Assembly: GCF_900104525.1 (NCBI RefSeq)
Contig: NZ_LT629711.1
Coordinates: forward strand, 2,666,001-2,730,000
Length of the DNA: 64,000 bases
Origin: Pedococcus dokdonensis
Lineage (GTDB): Bacteria; Actinomycetota; Actinomycetes; Actinomycetales; Dermatophilaceae
Direction: 5' to 3'
The notes under the pieces were generated by a model, which saw only the letters and a list, made by a program, of their open reading frames with translations, did no database searches and had not been told where the DNA came from. A program made the translations under genes and the position numbers. This document shows positions 1 through 9,453 of this stretch, one piece after another (the stretch's first letter is position 1; each line of letters opens with the position of its first letter).

Positions 1-686
1 TTCGTGACGATGTCCGGGGTGTCCTTGAGGGTCATGCCGATGAACGCGATCTTGGCGCCGTCCGGCGTCCGCTTGATCGTGTAGGACGGCAGGATCGTCT
101 TCTTGGTGCCGGTGTAGAACACGTTGGCGGCGAGGATGTCGTACTTCGCACCCTGGAAGGTGTGCGCGGCGCAGGAGTTCTGGTTGTTCGCACCGTCGCC
201 GTCGTCGATGCAGCCACCCTTGTCGAGCCGCTGCAGCTCCTTGTAGCCCTCGTCGAACTCGTGGTTGCCGACCGAGGTCACGTCGAGGCCGAGGGTGTTC
301 ATCGACTCGACGGTGGGCTCGTCGTGGAAGGCGGCCGACAGCAGCGGGCTCGCGCCCACGATGTCACCCGCCGCCACGGTCAAGCTGTCCCGGTGCCCGC
401 GGCGGGCCCGGTCGAGGTGGGTCGCGAGGTAGGCGACCCCGCCGGCGTCGACGGTCTGGTCGCCGACCACGCCGTTGGTCAGCGTGTGACCCGTGGTGAT
501 CCGACCGCCGGACCCGCTCGGGGGCTCGAGGTTGCCGTGGAAGTCGTTGAACGACAGCAGCTGCACGTCGATGGTCTTGTTCGACCCGTGACCCCAGGAG
601 CTGTTGCTGGTGGTCGCGATGCCGGAGATGGCGAGGGTGGTGGCCGCTGCAACACTGGCGACCTGTCTGACACGGGGAGAGGGCAT
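1..686 (-). CDS. Secreted bifunctional metallophosphatase / 5'-nucleotidase, N-terminal part
   Basis: Only the first 228 codons are inside the window; the gene runs off the left edge. The ATG at 686 is preceded by AAGGACG at a good distance. Residues 1 to about 28 look like a signal peptide (basic start, then an Ala/Thr-rich hydrophobic stretch). The mature part opens with a metallophosphatase signature, SFNDFHGNLEP (Asp48, His50), and later has GNHEFDEG, the metal-binding GNHE motif. This is the pattern of secreted UshA-like 5'-nucleotidases, which release phosphate from nucleotides outside the cell. It lies near a phosphate-uptake locus, but exact substrate is not visible because the C-terminal 5'-nucleotidase domain is missing. 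Confidence 0.85.
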   Translation of the reverse strand, partial: MPSPRVRQVASVAAATTLAISGIATTSNSSWGHGSNKTIDVQLLSFNDFHGNLEPPSGSGGRITTGHTLTNGVVGDQTVDAGGVAYLATHLDRARRGHRDSLTVAAGDIVGASPLLSAAFHDEPTVESMNTLGLDVTSVGNHEFDEGYKELQRLDKGGCIDDGDGANNQNSCAAHTFQGAKYDILAANVFYTGTKKTILPSYTIKRTPDGAKIAFIGMTLKDTPDIVT

Positions 687-764
687 AGGTGCGTCCTTGT
701 GCGGGAGGGTTGTCGGCGGTAGCCGGACCCGTGCACGGTAACCGTCGAGCCACGTCGAGGGAAG

Positions 765-1727
765 ATGCATGGTCCAATGCTTTTCGTGCCGTTATCAACC
801 GTTCGCCTCAGTGACCACCTGACGCCTCACGAGGTGGCCGAGGTGCGCGCGATCCGGGACGCGGCGACCGCGGCCGACGGCGTCAGCCCGCTCTCGGAGC
901 AGTCCGTCCTCTCCCTCACCGCGCCGGCCGGTCGCGTCCGCCACCTGCTCGGGTATGCCGCCGAGCAGCTCACGGGGTACGCCCAGCTCGACCACCCTTC
1001 CGCGACCGATGCGTCGGGTGAGCTGGTGGTCCACCCCGAGAGCCGCCGTCAGGGAACGGGACGTGCGCTCGTGGACGCGCTGCTGGACGCGGCGCCTGGC
1101 GCGCGGCTCTGGGCGCACGGTCAGCTGCCGGGGGCCGAGGGCCTCGCGACGGCGGTGGGGCTCGAGGCGGTGCGCGAGCTGCACAAGATGGCTCGGCCCC
1201 TGGGAGAGGCGGACCTCGACCCGGCTGCGTCGGCCCTCCCCGCGGGGTTCACCGCACGGGCCTTCGAGCCCGGTCGCGACGAGGAGGCCTGGCTCGCGAC
1301 CAACGCCGCGGCGTTCGCGCACCACCCCGAGCAGGGCCGGCTGCAGCTGGCCGACCTCGAGGAGCGGATGTCGCAGCCCTGGTTCGACCCGGCCGGCTTC
1401 ATCCTGGTGTCGGCCGACGAGTCGGTGGCCGATGCCACTGCTGGTGACGTCGCCGCGTTCCACTGGACCAAGGTCGACCCCGACCAACGCTCGTCCGCAG
1501 ACCCGACCCGAGCGGCAGGGGAGGTGTACGTGGTCGGCGTGCACCCGGCATACCAGGGACGCGGGCTGGGGCGGCCGGTCACGGCCCTCGGGCTGGCCCA
1601 CCTGGCCGGCCTGGGGCTGCCCGAGGTGGTGCTCTACGTGGACGGCGACAACCAGGCGGCGATACGCACCTACACGGGACTGGGTTTCCGCAGCATCATG
1701 GTGGACGTGATGTACGCGCGGGCCTGA
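765..1727 (+). CDS. mshD: Mycothiol synthase (mycothiol acetyltransferase)
   Basis: 320 residues, the usual size of MshD, which acetylates Cys-GlcN-Ins with acetyl-CoA in the last step of mycothiol synthesis in the cytoplasm. Two tandem GNAT folds are visible: the N-terminal half has [17 protein letters not shown] (an acetyl-CoA loop) and WAHG, the C-terminal half has [17 protein letters not shown] and [16 protein letters not shown]. The segment [12 protein letters not shown] and the [11 protein letters not shown] motif match MshD specifically. Several starts are possible (ATG 765, ATG 777, GTG 786); none has a strong ribosome site, and I kept the first. Mycothiol is restricted to Actinobacteria, so this gene supports the phylum call. 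Confidence 0.9.
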   Translation: MHGPMLFVPLSTVRLSDHLTPHEVAEVRAIRDAATAADGVSPLSEQSVLSLTAPAGRVRHLLGYAAEQLTGYAQLDHPSATDASGELVVHPESRRQGTGRALVDALLDAAPGARLWAHGQLPGAEGLATAVGLEAVRELHKMARPLGEADLDPAASALPAGFTARAFEPGRDEEAWLATNAAAFAHHPEQGRLQLADLEERMSQPWFDPAGFILVSADESVADATAGDVAAFHWTKVDPDQRSSADPTRAAGEVYVVGVHPAYQGRGLGRPVTALGLAHLAGLGLPEVVLYVDGDNQAAIRTYTGLGFRSIMVDVMYARA

Positions 1728-1803
1728 GCCCCGGTCCCGCGTCCGGCCAGACCTTCCGCAGAACCAGCACCTTCCGTTCACCAAGCACTGTCAGGATGAC
1801 GGC

Positions 1804-4064
1804 ATGAGCGTGACGACCCGTCCCACGGACGACACCGAGATCTTCGACGGCGACGACGCCGGTCACGAGGTCTCCATCGCCAGCGCGCAGCCGCGGGCCT
1901 CCAACGGCCGCTTCATGCGGATCGTCCACGCGGCGGGCGGGCAGGACGACAGTGGGCTCCCGGCCGACCGGTTCCTCGACCGCGAGATCTCCTGGCTGCA
2001 GTTCAACGAGCGTGTGCTCCAGCTCGCCGCCGACGAGACGGTCCCGCTGCTGGAGCGGGCCCGGTTCCTGGCCATCTTCACGTCCAACCTCGACGAGTTC
2101 TTCATGGTGCGCGTCGCCGGCCTGAAGCGCCGCATCGCCACCGGCCTCGCCGTCCGCTCGGCGTCCGGTCTCGAGCCGCGCGAGGTGCTGGAGCAGATCT
2201 CGCTGGTCGCGCACGAGCTGCAGGCGATGCAGACCACGGTCTACAAGGACAAGGTCCAGCCCGCGCTGGAGGACGAGGGGATCTCGATCGTCCGCTGGGA
2301 CGAGCTGAGCGACGCCGAGCGCGCCCTGCACTCCGAGCTGTTCGCCGAGCGGGTCTTCCCGGTGCTGACGCCGCTCGCGGTCGACCCGGCGCACCCGTTC
2401 CCCTACATCTCCGGCCTGTCGCTCAACCTCGCCGTCGTGCTGGTCAACCCCAAGACGGGCAAGGAGCACTTCGCCCGGGTCAAGGTGCCGCCGCTGCTGC
2501 CGCGCCTGCTCCACATCGAGCCCGAGATCGGCGAGCCGGCCACCTCGGACCTGTTCAACACCCGCTTCGTGCCGCTCGAGGACGTCATCGCCGCGCACCT
2601 CGACATGCTCTTCCCCGGCATGGAGGTGCAGGAGCACTTCACCTTCCGGGTCACCCGCAACGAGGACCTCGAGGTCGAGGAGGACGACGCCGAGAACCTC
2701 CTGACCGCCCTCGAGAAGGAGCTGACCCGGCGCCGGTTCGGGCCGCCCGTGCGGCTCGAGGTCGACGAGACCATCGACGACCACGTCCTCGACATGCTGG
2801 TGCGCGAGCTCGGGGTGAGCGACAGCGAGGTCTACCGCCTGCCGGCTCCCCTCGACCTGCGCGGCCTCAACCTGGTGGCCGACCTCGAGCGCTCCGACCT
2901 GCGCTACCCGCCGTTCCGCGGGCAGATGCACCCCGACCTCGCACCGGCCGAGAGCGCCAAGGCGTCCGAGATCCTGCCGATCGTCCGCGACAAGGACGTC
3001 CTGCTGCAGCACCCCTACGACTCGTTCTCGACGTCGGTGCAGGCGTTCATCGAGCAGGCCGCAGCCGACCCCAACGTCCTCGCGATCAAGCAGACCCTCT
3101 ACCGCACCAGCGGCGACTCCCCCATCATCGACGCCCTCATCGACGCCGCCGAGTCGGGCAAGCAGGTGCTCGCGATCGTCGAGATCAAGGCCCGTTTCGA
3201 CGAGAAGAACAACATCTCGTGGGCCCGCAAGCTCGAGCACGCCGGGGTGCACGTGGTCTACGGCATCGTCGGCCTCAAGACGCACGCCAAGCTCTGCATG
3301 GTGGTCCGGCAGGAGCAGGACGGTTCGCTGCGCCGCTACTGCCACATCGGCACCGGCAACTACAACGGCAAGACCGCCCGCCTCTACGAGGACTTCGGGC
3401 TGCTCACCTCCGACCCGCAGGTCGGTGACGACCTGGCGCGCCTGTTCAACCAGCTGTCCGGCTTCGCGCCGCGCAGCAAGTTCAAGCGGCTGCTCGTGGC
3501 CCCCGATCGGTCCGCTCCGGCCTGCTCGAGCGCATCGACAACGAGATCGCGCACGCCGAGTCCGGGCGGGGCGGCCTGGTCCAGCTCAAGGTGAACTCGA
3601 TCGTCGACGAGCAGCTGATCGACGCGCTCTACCGGGCCTCGCAGGCCGGGGTCCACGTCGACATCTGGGTGCGCGGCATCTGCGCGCTGCGCCCGGGCGT
3701 CGAAGGGCTGTCGGAGAACATCGAGGTGCACTCGGTGCTGGGCCGGTTCCTCGAGCACTCCCGCGTCTTCCTGTTCGGCGGCGGCGGGGAGCCCGAGGTC
3801 TTCATCGGCAGCGCCGACATGATGCACCGCAACCTCGACCGACGGGTCGAGGCGCTGGTCCGGATCGCCGACCCGAAGCACATCTCCGACCTCCAGGCGC
3901 TGCTCGCCCGCGGCATGAGCGACGACTTCGCGCACTGGCGGCTGACCGGCGACGGACGCTGGACCCGGGTCAGCGTCGGCGGCGACGGCGAGCCGCTCGC
4001 CGACCTGCAGGCCACCATGATCGACATCCACTCCAAGCGCCGGCGCAAGGCCCGTCGCCGTTGA
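1804..4064 (+). pseudogene. ppk1: Polyphosphate kinase 1, interrupted by an apparent one-base deletion
   Basis: Ppk1 polymerises the gamma-phosphate of ATP into polyphosphate. The first reading frame (ATG 1804, stop 3592-3594) covers the N-terminal, head and first catalytic domains, including GLKTHAKL with the autophosphorylated His and [17 protein letters not shown]. Family homology then jumps to the next frame at about 3505-3507 and runs to 4064 with [40 protein letters not shown] (second catalytic His) and [13 protein letters not shown]. Restoring one base in the GA- codon at 3505-3506 gives a continuous 753-residue Ppk1 with no gap relative to the family. Either the gene is genuinely broken or the base was lost in sequencing next to a run of five C. 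As written, the truncated product lacks the second active-site His. Confidence 0.9.
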
Positions 4065-5017
4065 CGGCCCCGATCCCGGCCGCGGGCACCATCCCGTGGC
4101 GACGACGGCGCGGTCAGCTCGAGGTCGCGCTGGTCCACCGTCCCAAGTACGACGACTGGTCGTGGGCGAAGGGCAAGCTCGACCCGGGTGAGGAGTGGCC
4201 GGTTGCCGCCGTCCGCGAGACCCACGAGGAGACCGCGCTGGCGGTCGGGCTGGGCCGTCCCCTGCCCGGCGCTGAATACACCGTGCTCGACGGTGCGGGC
4301 CAGCCAGCCACCAAGGAGGTCCGCTACTGGGCCGCCGAGGCCACCGGTCCGGCCGGGCCGCTGGAGAACGAGGTCGACGAGGTCCGGTGGCTCGACGTCG
4401 TCGCGGCGTCGGACCGGCTCGACTACGCGCGCGACCGCGACCAGCTGCGGGCCATCGTCCGGGCCGACAACGCCGGCACCCTCACCACCTGGCCGCTCGC
4501 GCTGGTGCGCCACGCGCGGGCCGTCGGGCGCGGCTCCTGGCACGACGACGACCAGCTGCGTCCGCTCGACGCAGTCGGACGCGCGCGGGCCGAGGCACTG
4601 TCGGGACTGCTCGCGGCCTACGGGATCAGGCGGCTGGTGAGCTCGCCGTCGTTGCGCTGCACCGACACCCTGCGCCCCTACGCGGCACAGCTCGGCGCGG
4701 CCCTGCGCACCAAGGACGGCCTGAGCGAGGAGGGGTATGCCGCCGAGCCGGCCCGCGCCGCCCGCCACCTCGAGCGGTTGGTCGAGCGCGGCACCCCCGC
4801 GGCGCTCTGCAGCCACGGGCCGGTGCTGCCCGAGCTGCTGACCGCCCTGCTCGCGCTCGTCGACCCCGACGAGCCCGACGCCGAGCTGGTGTGCAACTCC
4901 CTGCGGGCCGCCGCCCGCGACAAGATGGGCAAGGGCGAGGTCCTCGTCGCCCACCTCGTCGGCACCGGCGAGCAGGCCCGGCTGGTGGCCGTGGAGCGCC
5001 ACCTGCCGCCGTCCTGA
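4061..5017 (+). CDS. Nudix hydrolase with C-terminal histidine phosphatase domain (MutT1-like)
   Basis: 318 residues if translation starts at TTG 4061, which overlaps the ppk1 stop (TTGA) and implies coupling. Residues 1-130 form a Nudix domain: [18 protein letters not shown] and RETHEETAL make the Nudix box, with Ala where the last Gly usually is. Residues 145-318 form a histidine phosphatase domain starting LALVRHARA (RHA instead of RHG) and containing a later CSHGPV. The two-domain order matches mycobacterial MutT1, which hydrolyses 8-oxo-GTP and diadenosine polyphosphates. Placement directly after ppk1 is common in Actinobacteria and suggests nucleotide or polyphosphate housekeeping. The substrate cannot be deduced from sequence alone. 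Confidence 0.85.
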   Translation: MTAPIPAAGTIPWRRRRGQLEVALVHRPKYDDWSWAKGKLDPGEEWPVAAVRETHEETALAVGLGRPLPGAEYTVLDGAGQPATKEVRYWAAEATGPAGPLENEVDEVRWLDVVAASDRLDYARDRDQLRAIVRADNAGTLTTWPLALVRHARAVGRGSWHDDDQLRPLDAVGRARAEALSGLLAAYGIRRLVSSPSLRCTDTLRPYAAQLGAALRTKDGLSEEGYAAEPARAARHLERLVERGTPAALCSHGPVLPELLTALLALVDPDEPDAELVCNSLRAAARDKMGKGEVLVAHLVGTGEQARLVAVERHLPPS

Positions 5018-5034
5018 CCGGGCGCTGACCAGCC

Positions 5035-5111
5035 GTTCACCCGCTGCATCCCCGGGGGTCCATGCCCCGACGTCGAATGTCTGACTGGTGTTCACCGCCC
5101 GTTCACCCTGC
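5035..5111 (+). promoter_or_regulatory. PHO-box-like direct repeats upstream of pstS
   Basis: Three GTTCACC units occur upstream of pstS: 5035, 5090 and 5101. The last two are exactly 11 bases apart (GTTCACCGCCC then GTTCACCCTGC), the spacing of PhoP-binding direct repeat units in Streptomyces and relatives. They lie 103-124 bases before the chosen pstS start. Phosphate-starvation control is the natural reading. Confidence 0.65.
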
Positions 5112-5213
5112 GCGGGCCACGGCGTCACTCTCCCTGCCTACCTTCGGGTCGTCGGGCGTCGTCGCCCGCCCCTGATTTCACCCCCTGATTCCCCTCTGAG
5201 AGGTTTGAACACC

Positions 5214-6341
5214 GTGAAGATCCAGCGCATCGGCCTCCTGGCCAGCGTGGCCCTGGTCGGCTCCCTCGCGCTCACCGCGTGTGGCTCCGACGACAACACC
5301 GCCGGGTCGGGCGACAGCTCGTCCAGCTCCAGCGCCGCCGGCGCCTCCGACTGCCCCGAGGGTGGCGGCACGCTGAACGCCGAGGGCTCCTCCGCGCAGA
5401 AGAACGCCATCGAAGAGGCCATCGCGTCCTTCCAGGAGGCCTGCGAGGGCACCACCGTCAACTACAACCCGACGGGTTCCGGCGCCGGCATCAAGCAGTT
5501 CATCGCCGGCCAGGTCGACTTCGCCGGATCCGACTCGGCGCTGAAGACCGAGGAGAAGGACGGCAAGGTCGAGGCCGACGACGCCGCCACCTACTGCGGG
5601 TCTCCCGCGTGGAACCTCCCCATGGTCACCGGCCCGATCGCCGTCGCCTACAACGTCAAGGGCGTCGACAAGCTCGTCCTGACCCCGGCCGTCGCCGCAG
5701 ACATCTTCAACGGCAAGGTCACCACCTGGAACGACAAGGCGATCGCCGACCTCAACTCCGGCGTGACCCTGCCGTCCGAGCCGATCAAGGTCTTCTTCCG
5801 CTCCGACGAGTCGGGCACCACCGAGAACTTCACCAAGTACCTGCACGCAGCGGCCCCGACCAACTGGACCGCCGACCCGGGCAAGGCCTGGACCGGCAAG
5901 GGCGAGGGCAAGCAGAAGTCCGACGGTGTCGCCGGCGCGGTGAAGTCGACCGAGGGTGGCATCACCTACGCCGAGTGGTCCTACGCCAAGGACAACAGCC
6001 TGGGCATCGCCCAGATCGACAACGGCGGTGGCGCGGTCGAGCTCACCGCGGAGACGGTCGGCAAGGCCGTCCTGGCCGCCAAGGCCGACGGCGAGGGCAA
6101 CGACCTGCGCCTCAAGCTCGACTACAGCACCAAGGAGGCCGGCGCCTACCCGATCCTCCTCGTCACCTACGAGATCGTCTGCTCCAAGGGCAAGGACGCC
6201 AAGAAGGCGGCCCTGACCAAGGCGTTCCTCAAGCACTTCGCCGCTGCCGACACGCAGAAGAGCCTCGAGGACATCGGCTACGCGCCGCTGCCCTCCGAGA
6301 TCCAGACCAAGGTCGAGGCCGCCATCGCGGCCCTGTCCTGA
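5214..6341 (+). CDS. pstS: Phosphate ABC transporter substrate-binding lipoprotein
   Basis: 375 residues from GTG 5214, with GAGAGG ten bases upstream; an upstream in-frame TTG at 5205 sits too close to that site. The leader MKIQRIGLLASVALVGSLAL ends in a lipobox LTAC, so Cys23 is lipidated and the protein is anchored outside the membrane. The mature protein shows typical PstS phosphate-binding elements: GSSAQKNAI, TGSGAGIKQF, VDFAGSD, GPIAVAYN, FFRSDESGTTENF and GGITYAEWSYA. A Ser/Gly-rich linker follows the lipid anchor. It heads the pstSCAB cluster and has PHO-box-like repeats upstream. Confidence 0.95.
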   Translation: MKIQRIGLLASVALVGSLALTACGSDDNTAGSGDSSSSSSAAGASDCPEGGGTLNAEGSSAQKNAIEEAIASFQEACEGTTVNYNPTGSGAGIKQFIAGQVDFAGSDSALKTEEKDGKVEADDAATYCGSPAWNLPMVTGPIAVAYNVKGVDKLVLTPAVAADIFNGKVTTWNDKAIADLNSGVTLPSEPIKVFFRSDESGTTENFTKYLHAAAPTNWTADPGKAWTGKGEGKQKSDGVAGAVKSTEGGITYAEWSYAKDNSLGIAQIDNGGGAVELTAETVGKAVLAAKADGEGNDLRLKLDYSTKEAGAYPILLVTYEIVCSKGKDAKKAALTKAFLKHFAAADTQKSLEDIGYAPLPSEIQTKVEAAIAALS

Positions 6342-6357
6342 CCACAGCATGACGGCG

Positions 6358-6388
6358 TGCCGCGGGGCTGGGACCCAGCCCCGCGGCA
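6358..6388 (+). terminator. Strong hairpin between pstS and pstC
   Basis: The bases 6358-6372 and 6374-6388 are a perfect 15-base inverted repeat (TGCCGCGGGGCTGGG and its complement) just after the pstS stop. There is no T-run. In pst operons a stem here commonly stabilises or partly terminates the pstS message so that the binding protein is made in excess. Two copies of CCCCAGCTGCT follow at 6398-6420. Confidence 0.7.
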
Positions 6389-6487
6389 TACCTGCTCCCC
6401 CAGCTGCTTCCCCAGCTGCTCCCCCTGTTCCTCCAGCACCATGTGCGCCCCCACCGCCCCCCTCTCCCCTACCGTGAGGCACATCCC

Positions 6488-7495
6488 GTGGCATCAGTGA
6501 CCGGAGTCTCCGTCGCCGACGAGCTCCCCGGCCCCGACGGGCGCGGCCCTCTCAGCGGCGACCGGGCCGGCACCGGCCGCATGGGTGACCGGGTCTTCGC
6601 CGGCCTCGCCAAGGGGTCCGGCGTCCTGGTCATCGGCCTCGTCACCCTGGTCGGTGTCTTCCTGCTGTGGCAGGCGATTCCCGCCATCGCGGACGACAAG
6701 GTCAACTTCCTCACCTCACGGCAGTGGTCGGTCAACGACAGCGACAACCTGCGGTTCGGGATCGTCGAGCTGCTCTGGACGACCGTGGCCGCGTCGACCA
6801 TCGCGATGCTGATCGCGGTGCCCGTGGGCGTGGCCGTCGCGCTGTTCATCACGCAGTACTCGCCGCAGTGGCTCTCGCGCCCGGCCGCCAACGTCATCGA
6901 CCTGCTGGCCGCCGTGCCGTCGATCGTCTACGGCCTCTGGGGTCTCAAGACCTTCACGCCGTTCTTCAACCCCTTCCAGACCTGGTTGTCGGACCACCTC
7001 GGCTGGATCCCGCTCTTCACGAAGACCGACACCCAGGGCACGATCCTGTTGATCGGCGTCATCCTCGCCATCATGATCCTGCCGATCGTCACCGCGCTCT
7101 CCCGTGAGGTCTTCGCGCAGACCCCGGTGACCCACAAGGAGGGCGCACTCGCGCTGGGCGCCACCAAGTGGGAGATGATCCGCACCGCGGTGCTGCCGTT
7201 CGGCCGCCCCGGCGTCATCTCGGCGGCGATGCTGGCGCTCGGCCGCGCGCTCGGCGAGACCATCGCCGTCACCATCATCGTGTCGACCCTGCCGCAGGGC
7301 TCGAAGTGGACCTGGTCGCTGCTCAACGGTGGCGAGACCTTCGCGTCGCGGATCGCCAACAACGCCGGGGAGTTCGACTCCCCGGCCAAGACCGGCGCGT
7401 TCATCGCCGCCGGCCTGGTGCTCTTCGTCCTGACCTTCATCGTCAACGCCATCGCCCGCATCGTGATCGAGCGCAGGAAGGCCTTCACCGAATGA
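6488..7495 (+). CDS. pstC: Phosphate ABC transporter permease PstC
   Basis: 335 residues from GTG 6488, chosen because GTGAGG lies nine bases upstream; an in-frame ATG upstream at 6443 has no such site. After a hydrophilic N-terminus there are about six membrane segments (first around GSGVLVIGLVTLVGVFLLW). The permease EAA-type loop reads EGALALGATKWEMIRTAVLPFGRPG, and AVPSIVYGLWGL and ALGRALGETIAVT are typical of PstC. It forms the channel with PstA. Its stop overlaps the pstA start by four bases. Confidence 0.95.
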   Translation: MASVTGVSVADELPGPDGRGPLSGDRAGTGRMGDRVFAGLAKGSGVLVIGLVTLVGVFLLWQAIPAIADDKVNFLTSRQWSVNDSDNLRFGIVELLWTTVAASTIAMLIAVPVGVAVALFITQYSPQWLSRPAANVIDLLAAVPSIVYGLWGLKTFTPFFNPFQTWLSDHLGWIPLFTKTDTQGTILLIGVILAIMILPIVTALSREVFAQTPVTHKEGALALGATKWEMIRTAVLPFGRPGVISAAMLALGRALGETIAVTIIVSTLPQGSKWTWSLLNGGETFASRIANNAGEFDSPAKTGAFIAAGLVLFVLTFIVNAIARIVIERRKAFTE

Positions 7496-8451
7496 GCACC
7501 GACACGCGCACGGAGACGACCCCCGACCGGGTCGAGCGTGGCTCCGCGTCCGGGCCCGCGGGTCCCCCCTCCGGAGCCATGCTGCCGGCCCTCGGGCACC
7601 CTGCCCGCGGCCGCGAGCTGAAGGACCAGCTCGCCCGCATCGTGATGTGGCTGGCGTTCCTCCTCGCCCTCGTGCCGCTCATCTGGATCCTCTGGACCGT
7701 GGTCTCCAAGGGCATCCACCTCGTCGTCGAAGCCGAGTGGTGGACCAACTCCCAGAAGGGCATCACCTCGCGACGCGAGGGCGGCGGCGCCGTCCACGCC
7801 ATCCAGGGCACGCTGATCCAGGGTGTGACGACGGCGGTGATCTCGGTGCCGATCGGCATCATGACCGCGATCTACTTGGTGGAGTACGGCCGCGGTCGCT
7901 TCGCGAAAGCGGTCTCCTTCATGGTCGACATCCTCACCGGTGTGCCGTCGATCGTCGCCGGGCTCTTCGTGTATGCCGTGTGGGTCACCACGTTCGGCTT
8001 CCAGCGGGTCGGCTTCGCCGTCTGCCTGGCGTTGGTGCTGTTGATGATCCCGGTCATCGTGCGGTCCACCGAGGAGATGCTCAAGCTCGTGCCGAACGAG
8101 CTGCGCGAGGCGTCCTATGCGCTCGGGGTGCCCAAGTGGAAGACCATCGCCCGCGTCGTGCTGCCGACCGCGTTCTCCGGCATCATCACCGGCGTCCTGC
8201 TCGGCCTGGCCCGCGTGATGGGCGAGACCGCACCGCTGCTGATCCTCGGGCCCTACACGAAGTCCATCGCCACCGACCTCTTCGGCGGCTACATGGCCAC
8301 GCTGCCCACCATGATCAACCAGGACCGCACCGAGAGCCTCCAGCCCGCGATCGACCGGGTCTGGGCGGCGGCGCTGACCCTCATCTTCCTGGTCCTCCTC
8401 CTCAACCTCGCCGGTCGGGTCATCGCCCGCTTCGGCTCCGTCAAGAAGTAA
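7492..8451 (+). CDS. pstA: Phosphate ABC transporter permease PstA
   Basis: 319 residues starting at ATG 7492 inside the ATGA overlap with pstC. A hydrophilic N-terminal region of about 45 residues precedes six predicted membrane segments (first: [17 protein letters not shown]). [16 protein letters not shown] and [20 protein letters not shown] (coupling loop) followed by [12 protein letters not shown] are hallmarks of PstA. It is the second channel subunit of the high-affinity phosphate importer. Confidence 0.95.
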   Translation: MSTDTRTETTPDRVERGSASGPAGPPSGAMLPALGHPARGRELKDQLARIVMWLAFLLALVPLIWILWTVVSKGIHLVVEAEWWTNSQKGITSRREGGGAVHAIQGTLIQGVTTAVISVPIGIMTAIYLVEYGRGRFAKAVSFMVDILTGVPSIVAGLFVYAVWVTTFGFQRVGFAVCLALVLLMIPVIVRSTEEMLKLVPNELREASYALGVPKWKTIARVVLPTAFSGIITGVLLGLARVMGETAPLLILGPYTKSIATDLFGGYMATLPTMINQDRTESLQPAIDRVWAAALTLIFLVLLLNLAGRVIARFGSVKK

Positions 8452-8470
8452 CGAAGGACGAAAGCACACC

Positions 8471-9247
8471 ATGGCCAAGCGAATCGACGTCAGCGACCTG
8501 AACGTCTACTACGGCGCGTTCAAGGCTGTCGAGGGCGTCACGATGACGGTGGAGCCGCGCTCCGTGACGGCCTTCATCGGCCCTTCCGGCTGCGGCAAGT
8601 CCACCTTCCTGCGCACCCTCAACCGGATGCACGAGGTGATCCCGGGTGGGCGCGTCGAGGGCAAGGTCATGCTCGACGACCAGGACCTCTACGCCTCGAA
8701 CGTCGACCCGGTGGCAGTGCGCCGCACCGTCGGCATGGTGTTCCAGCGGCCCAACCCGTTCCCGACCATGTCCATCTACGACAACGTCGCGGCCGGGCTG
8801 CGGCTCAACGGTGTCAAGGGCAGGAAGAAGCTCGACGAGGTCGTGGAGAAGTCGCTCAACGGCGCCAACCTCTGGAACGAGGTGAAGGACCGGCTCAACA
8901 AGCCCGGCGCCGGCCTCTCCGGAGGACAGCAGCAGCGGCTCTGCATCGCCCGCGCCATCGCGGTGGAGCCCCAGGTGCTGCTGATGGACGAGCCGTGCTC
9001 GGCGCTCGACCCGATCTCGACGCTGGCCATCGAGGACCTGATCTCGGAGCTGAAGAGCCAGTACACGATCGTGATCGTCACCCACAACATGCAGCAGGCG
9101 GCCCGCGTCTCCGACCAGACCGCCTTCTTCAACCTCGCGGCGACCGGCAAGCCGGGCAAGCTGATCGAGGTCGACAACACCCAGAAGATCTTCAACAACC
9201 CGGGCGTGAAGGCCACCGAGGACTACATCAGCGGCCGCTTCGGCTGA
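8471..9247 (+). CDS. pstB: Phosphate ABC transporter ATP-binding protein
   Basis: 258 residues, the standard PstB length. Walker A is GPSGCGKST, the Q-loop is FQRPNPFP, the signature is [14 protein letters not shown] and Walker B is [12 protein letters not shown], with the H-loop [12 protein letters not shown]. It powers phosphate import through PstC/PstA. The gene starts 19 bases after pstA with GAAGGACGAAAG upstream and ends the operon; the next DNA is a tandem pair of palindromic repeats. Confidence 0.96.
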   Translation: MAKRIDVSDLNVYYGAFKAVEGVTMTVEPRSVTAFIGPSGCGKSTFLRTLNRMHEVIPGGRVEGKVMLDDQDLYASNVDPVAVRRTVGMVFQRPNPFPTMSIYDNVAAGLRLNGVKGRKKLDEVVEKSLNGANLWNEVKDRLNKPGAGLSGGQQQRLCIARAIAVEPQVLLMDEPCSALDPISTLAIEDLISELKSQYTIVIVTHNMQQAARVSDQTAFFNLAATGKPGKLIEVDNTQKIFNNPGVKATEDYISGRFG

Positions 9248-9288
9248 TCCACCCCTCTCGCCCCGCCCGCCCCGCCCGCCCCTCCCGC

Positions 9289-9357
9289 ACTTCTGGCCAC
9301 TGGTGCTGGGCGACAGGGCTGATTCGGGGCTCTGGTGCCGCATGGGTGGCCAGAAGT
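9289..9357. repeat. Palindromic repeat family P1, copy 1
   Basis: A 69-base unit whose ends are the inverted 11-mers ACTTCTGGCCA and TGGCCAGAAGT. It is preceded by CCCTCCCGC. It is one base different from copy 2, which starts 83 bases further on. The layout (two inverted short arms around a 47-base interior) resembles REPIN elements of other bacteria. Confidence 0.85.
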
Positions 9358-9371
9358 CACGCCCCTCCCGC

Positions 9372-9440
9372 ACTTCTGGCCACTGGTGCTGGGCGACAGG
9401 GCTGATTCGGGGCTCTGGCGCCGCATGGGTGGCCAGAAGT
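9372..9440. repeat. Palindromic repeat family P1, copy 2 (left end of a gene-containing unit)
   Basis: Nearly identical to copy 1, with the same 11-base inverted ends. Its outer flank 9362-9385 (24 bases) recurs exactly and inverted at 10695-10718, on the other side of the endonuclease-like gene, so the gene is bracketed by terminal inverted repeats. The unit ends 13 bases before that gene's stop codon. Confidence 0.85.
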
Positions 9441-9453
9441 CGGGGCTCTCGCG

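Noticed and set aside
1765..1800. PHO box in front of ppk1
   Set aside because: A single GTTCACC at 1776 without a second unit 11 bases away is not enough.
9289..9440. CRISPR array
   Set aside because: Only two tandem units, with conserved 'spacers' and palindromic ends; no cas genes.
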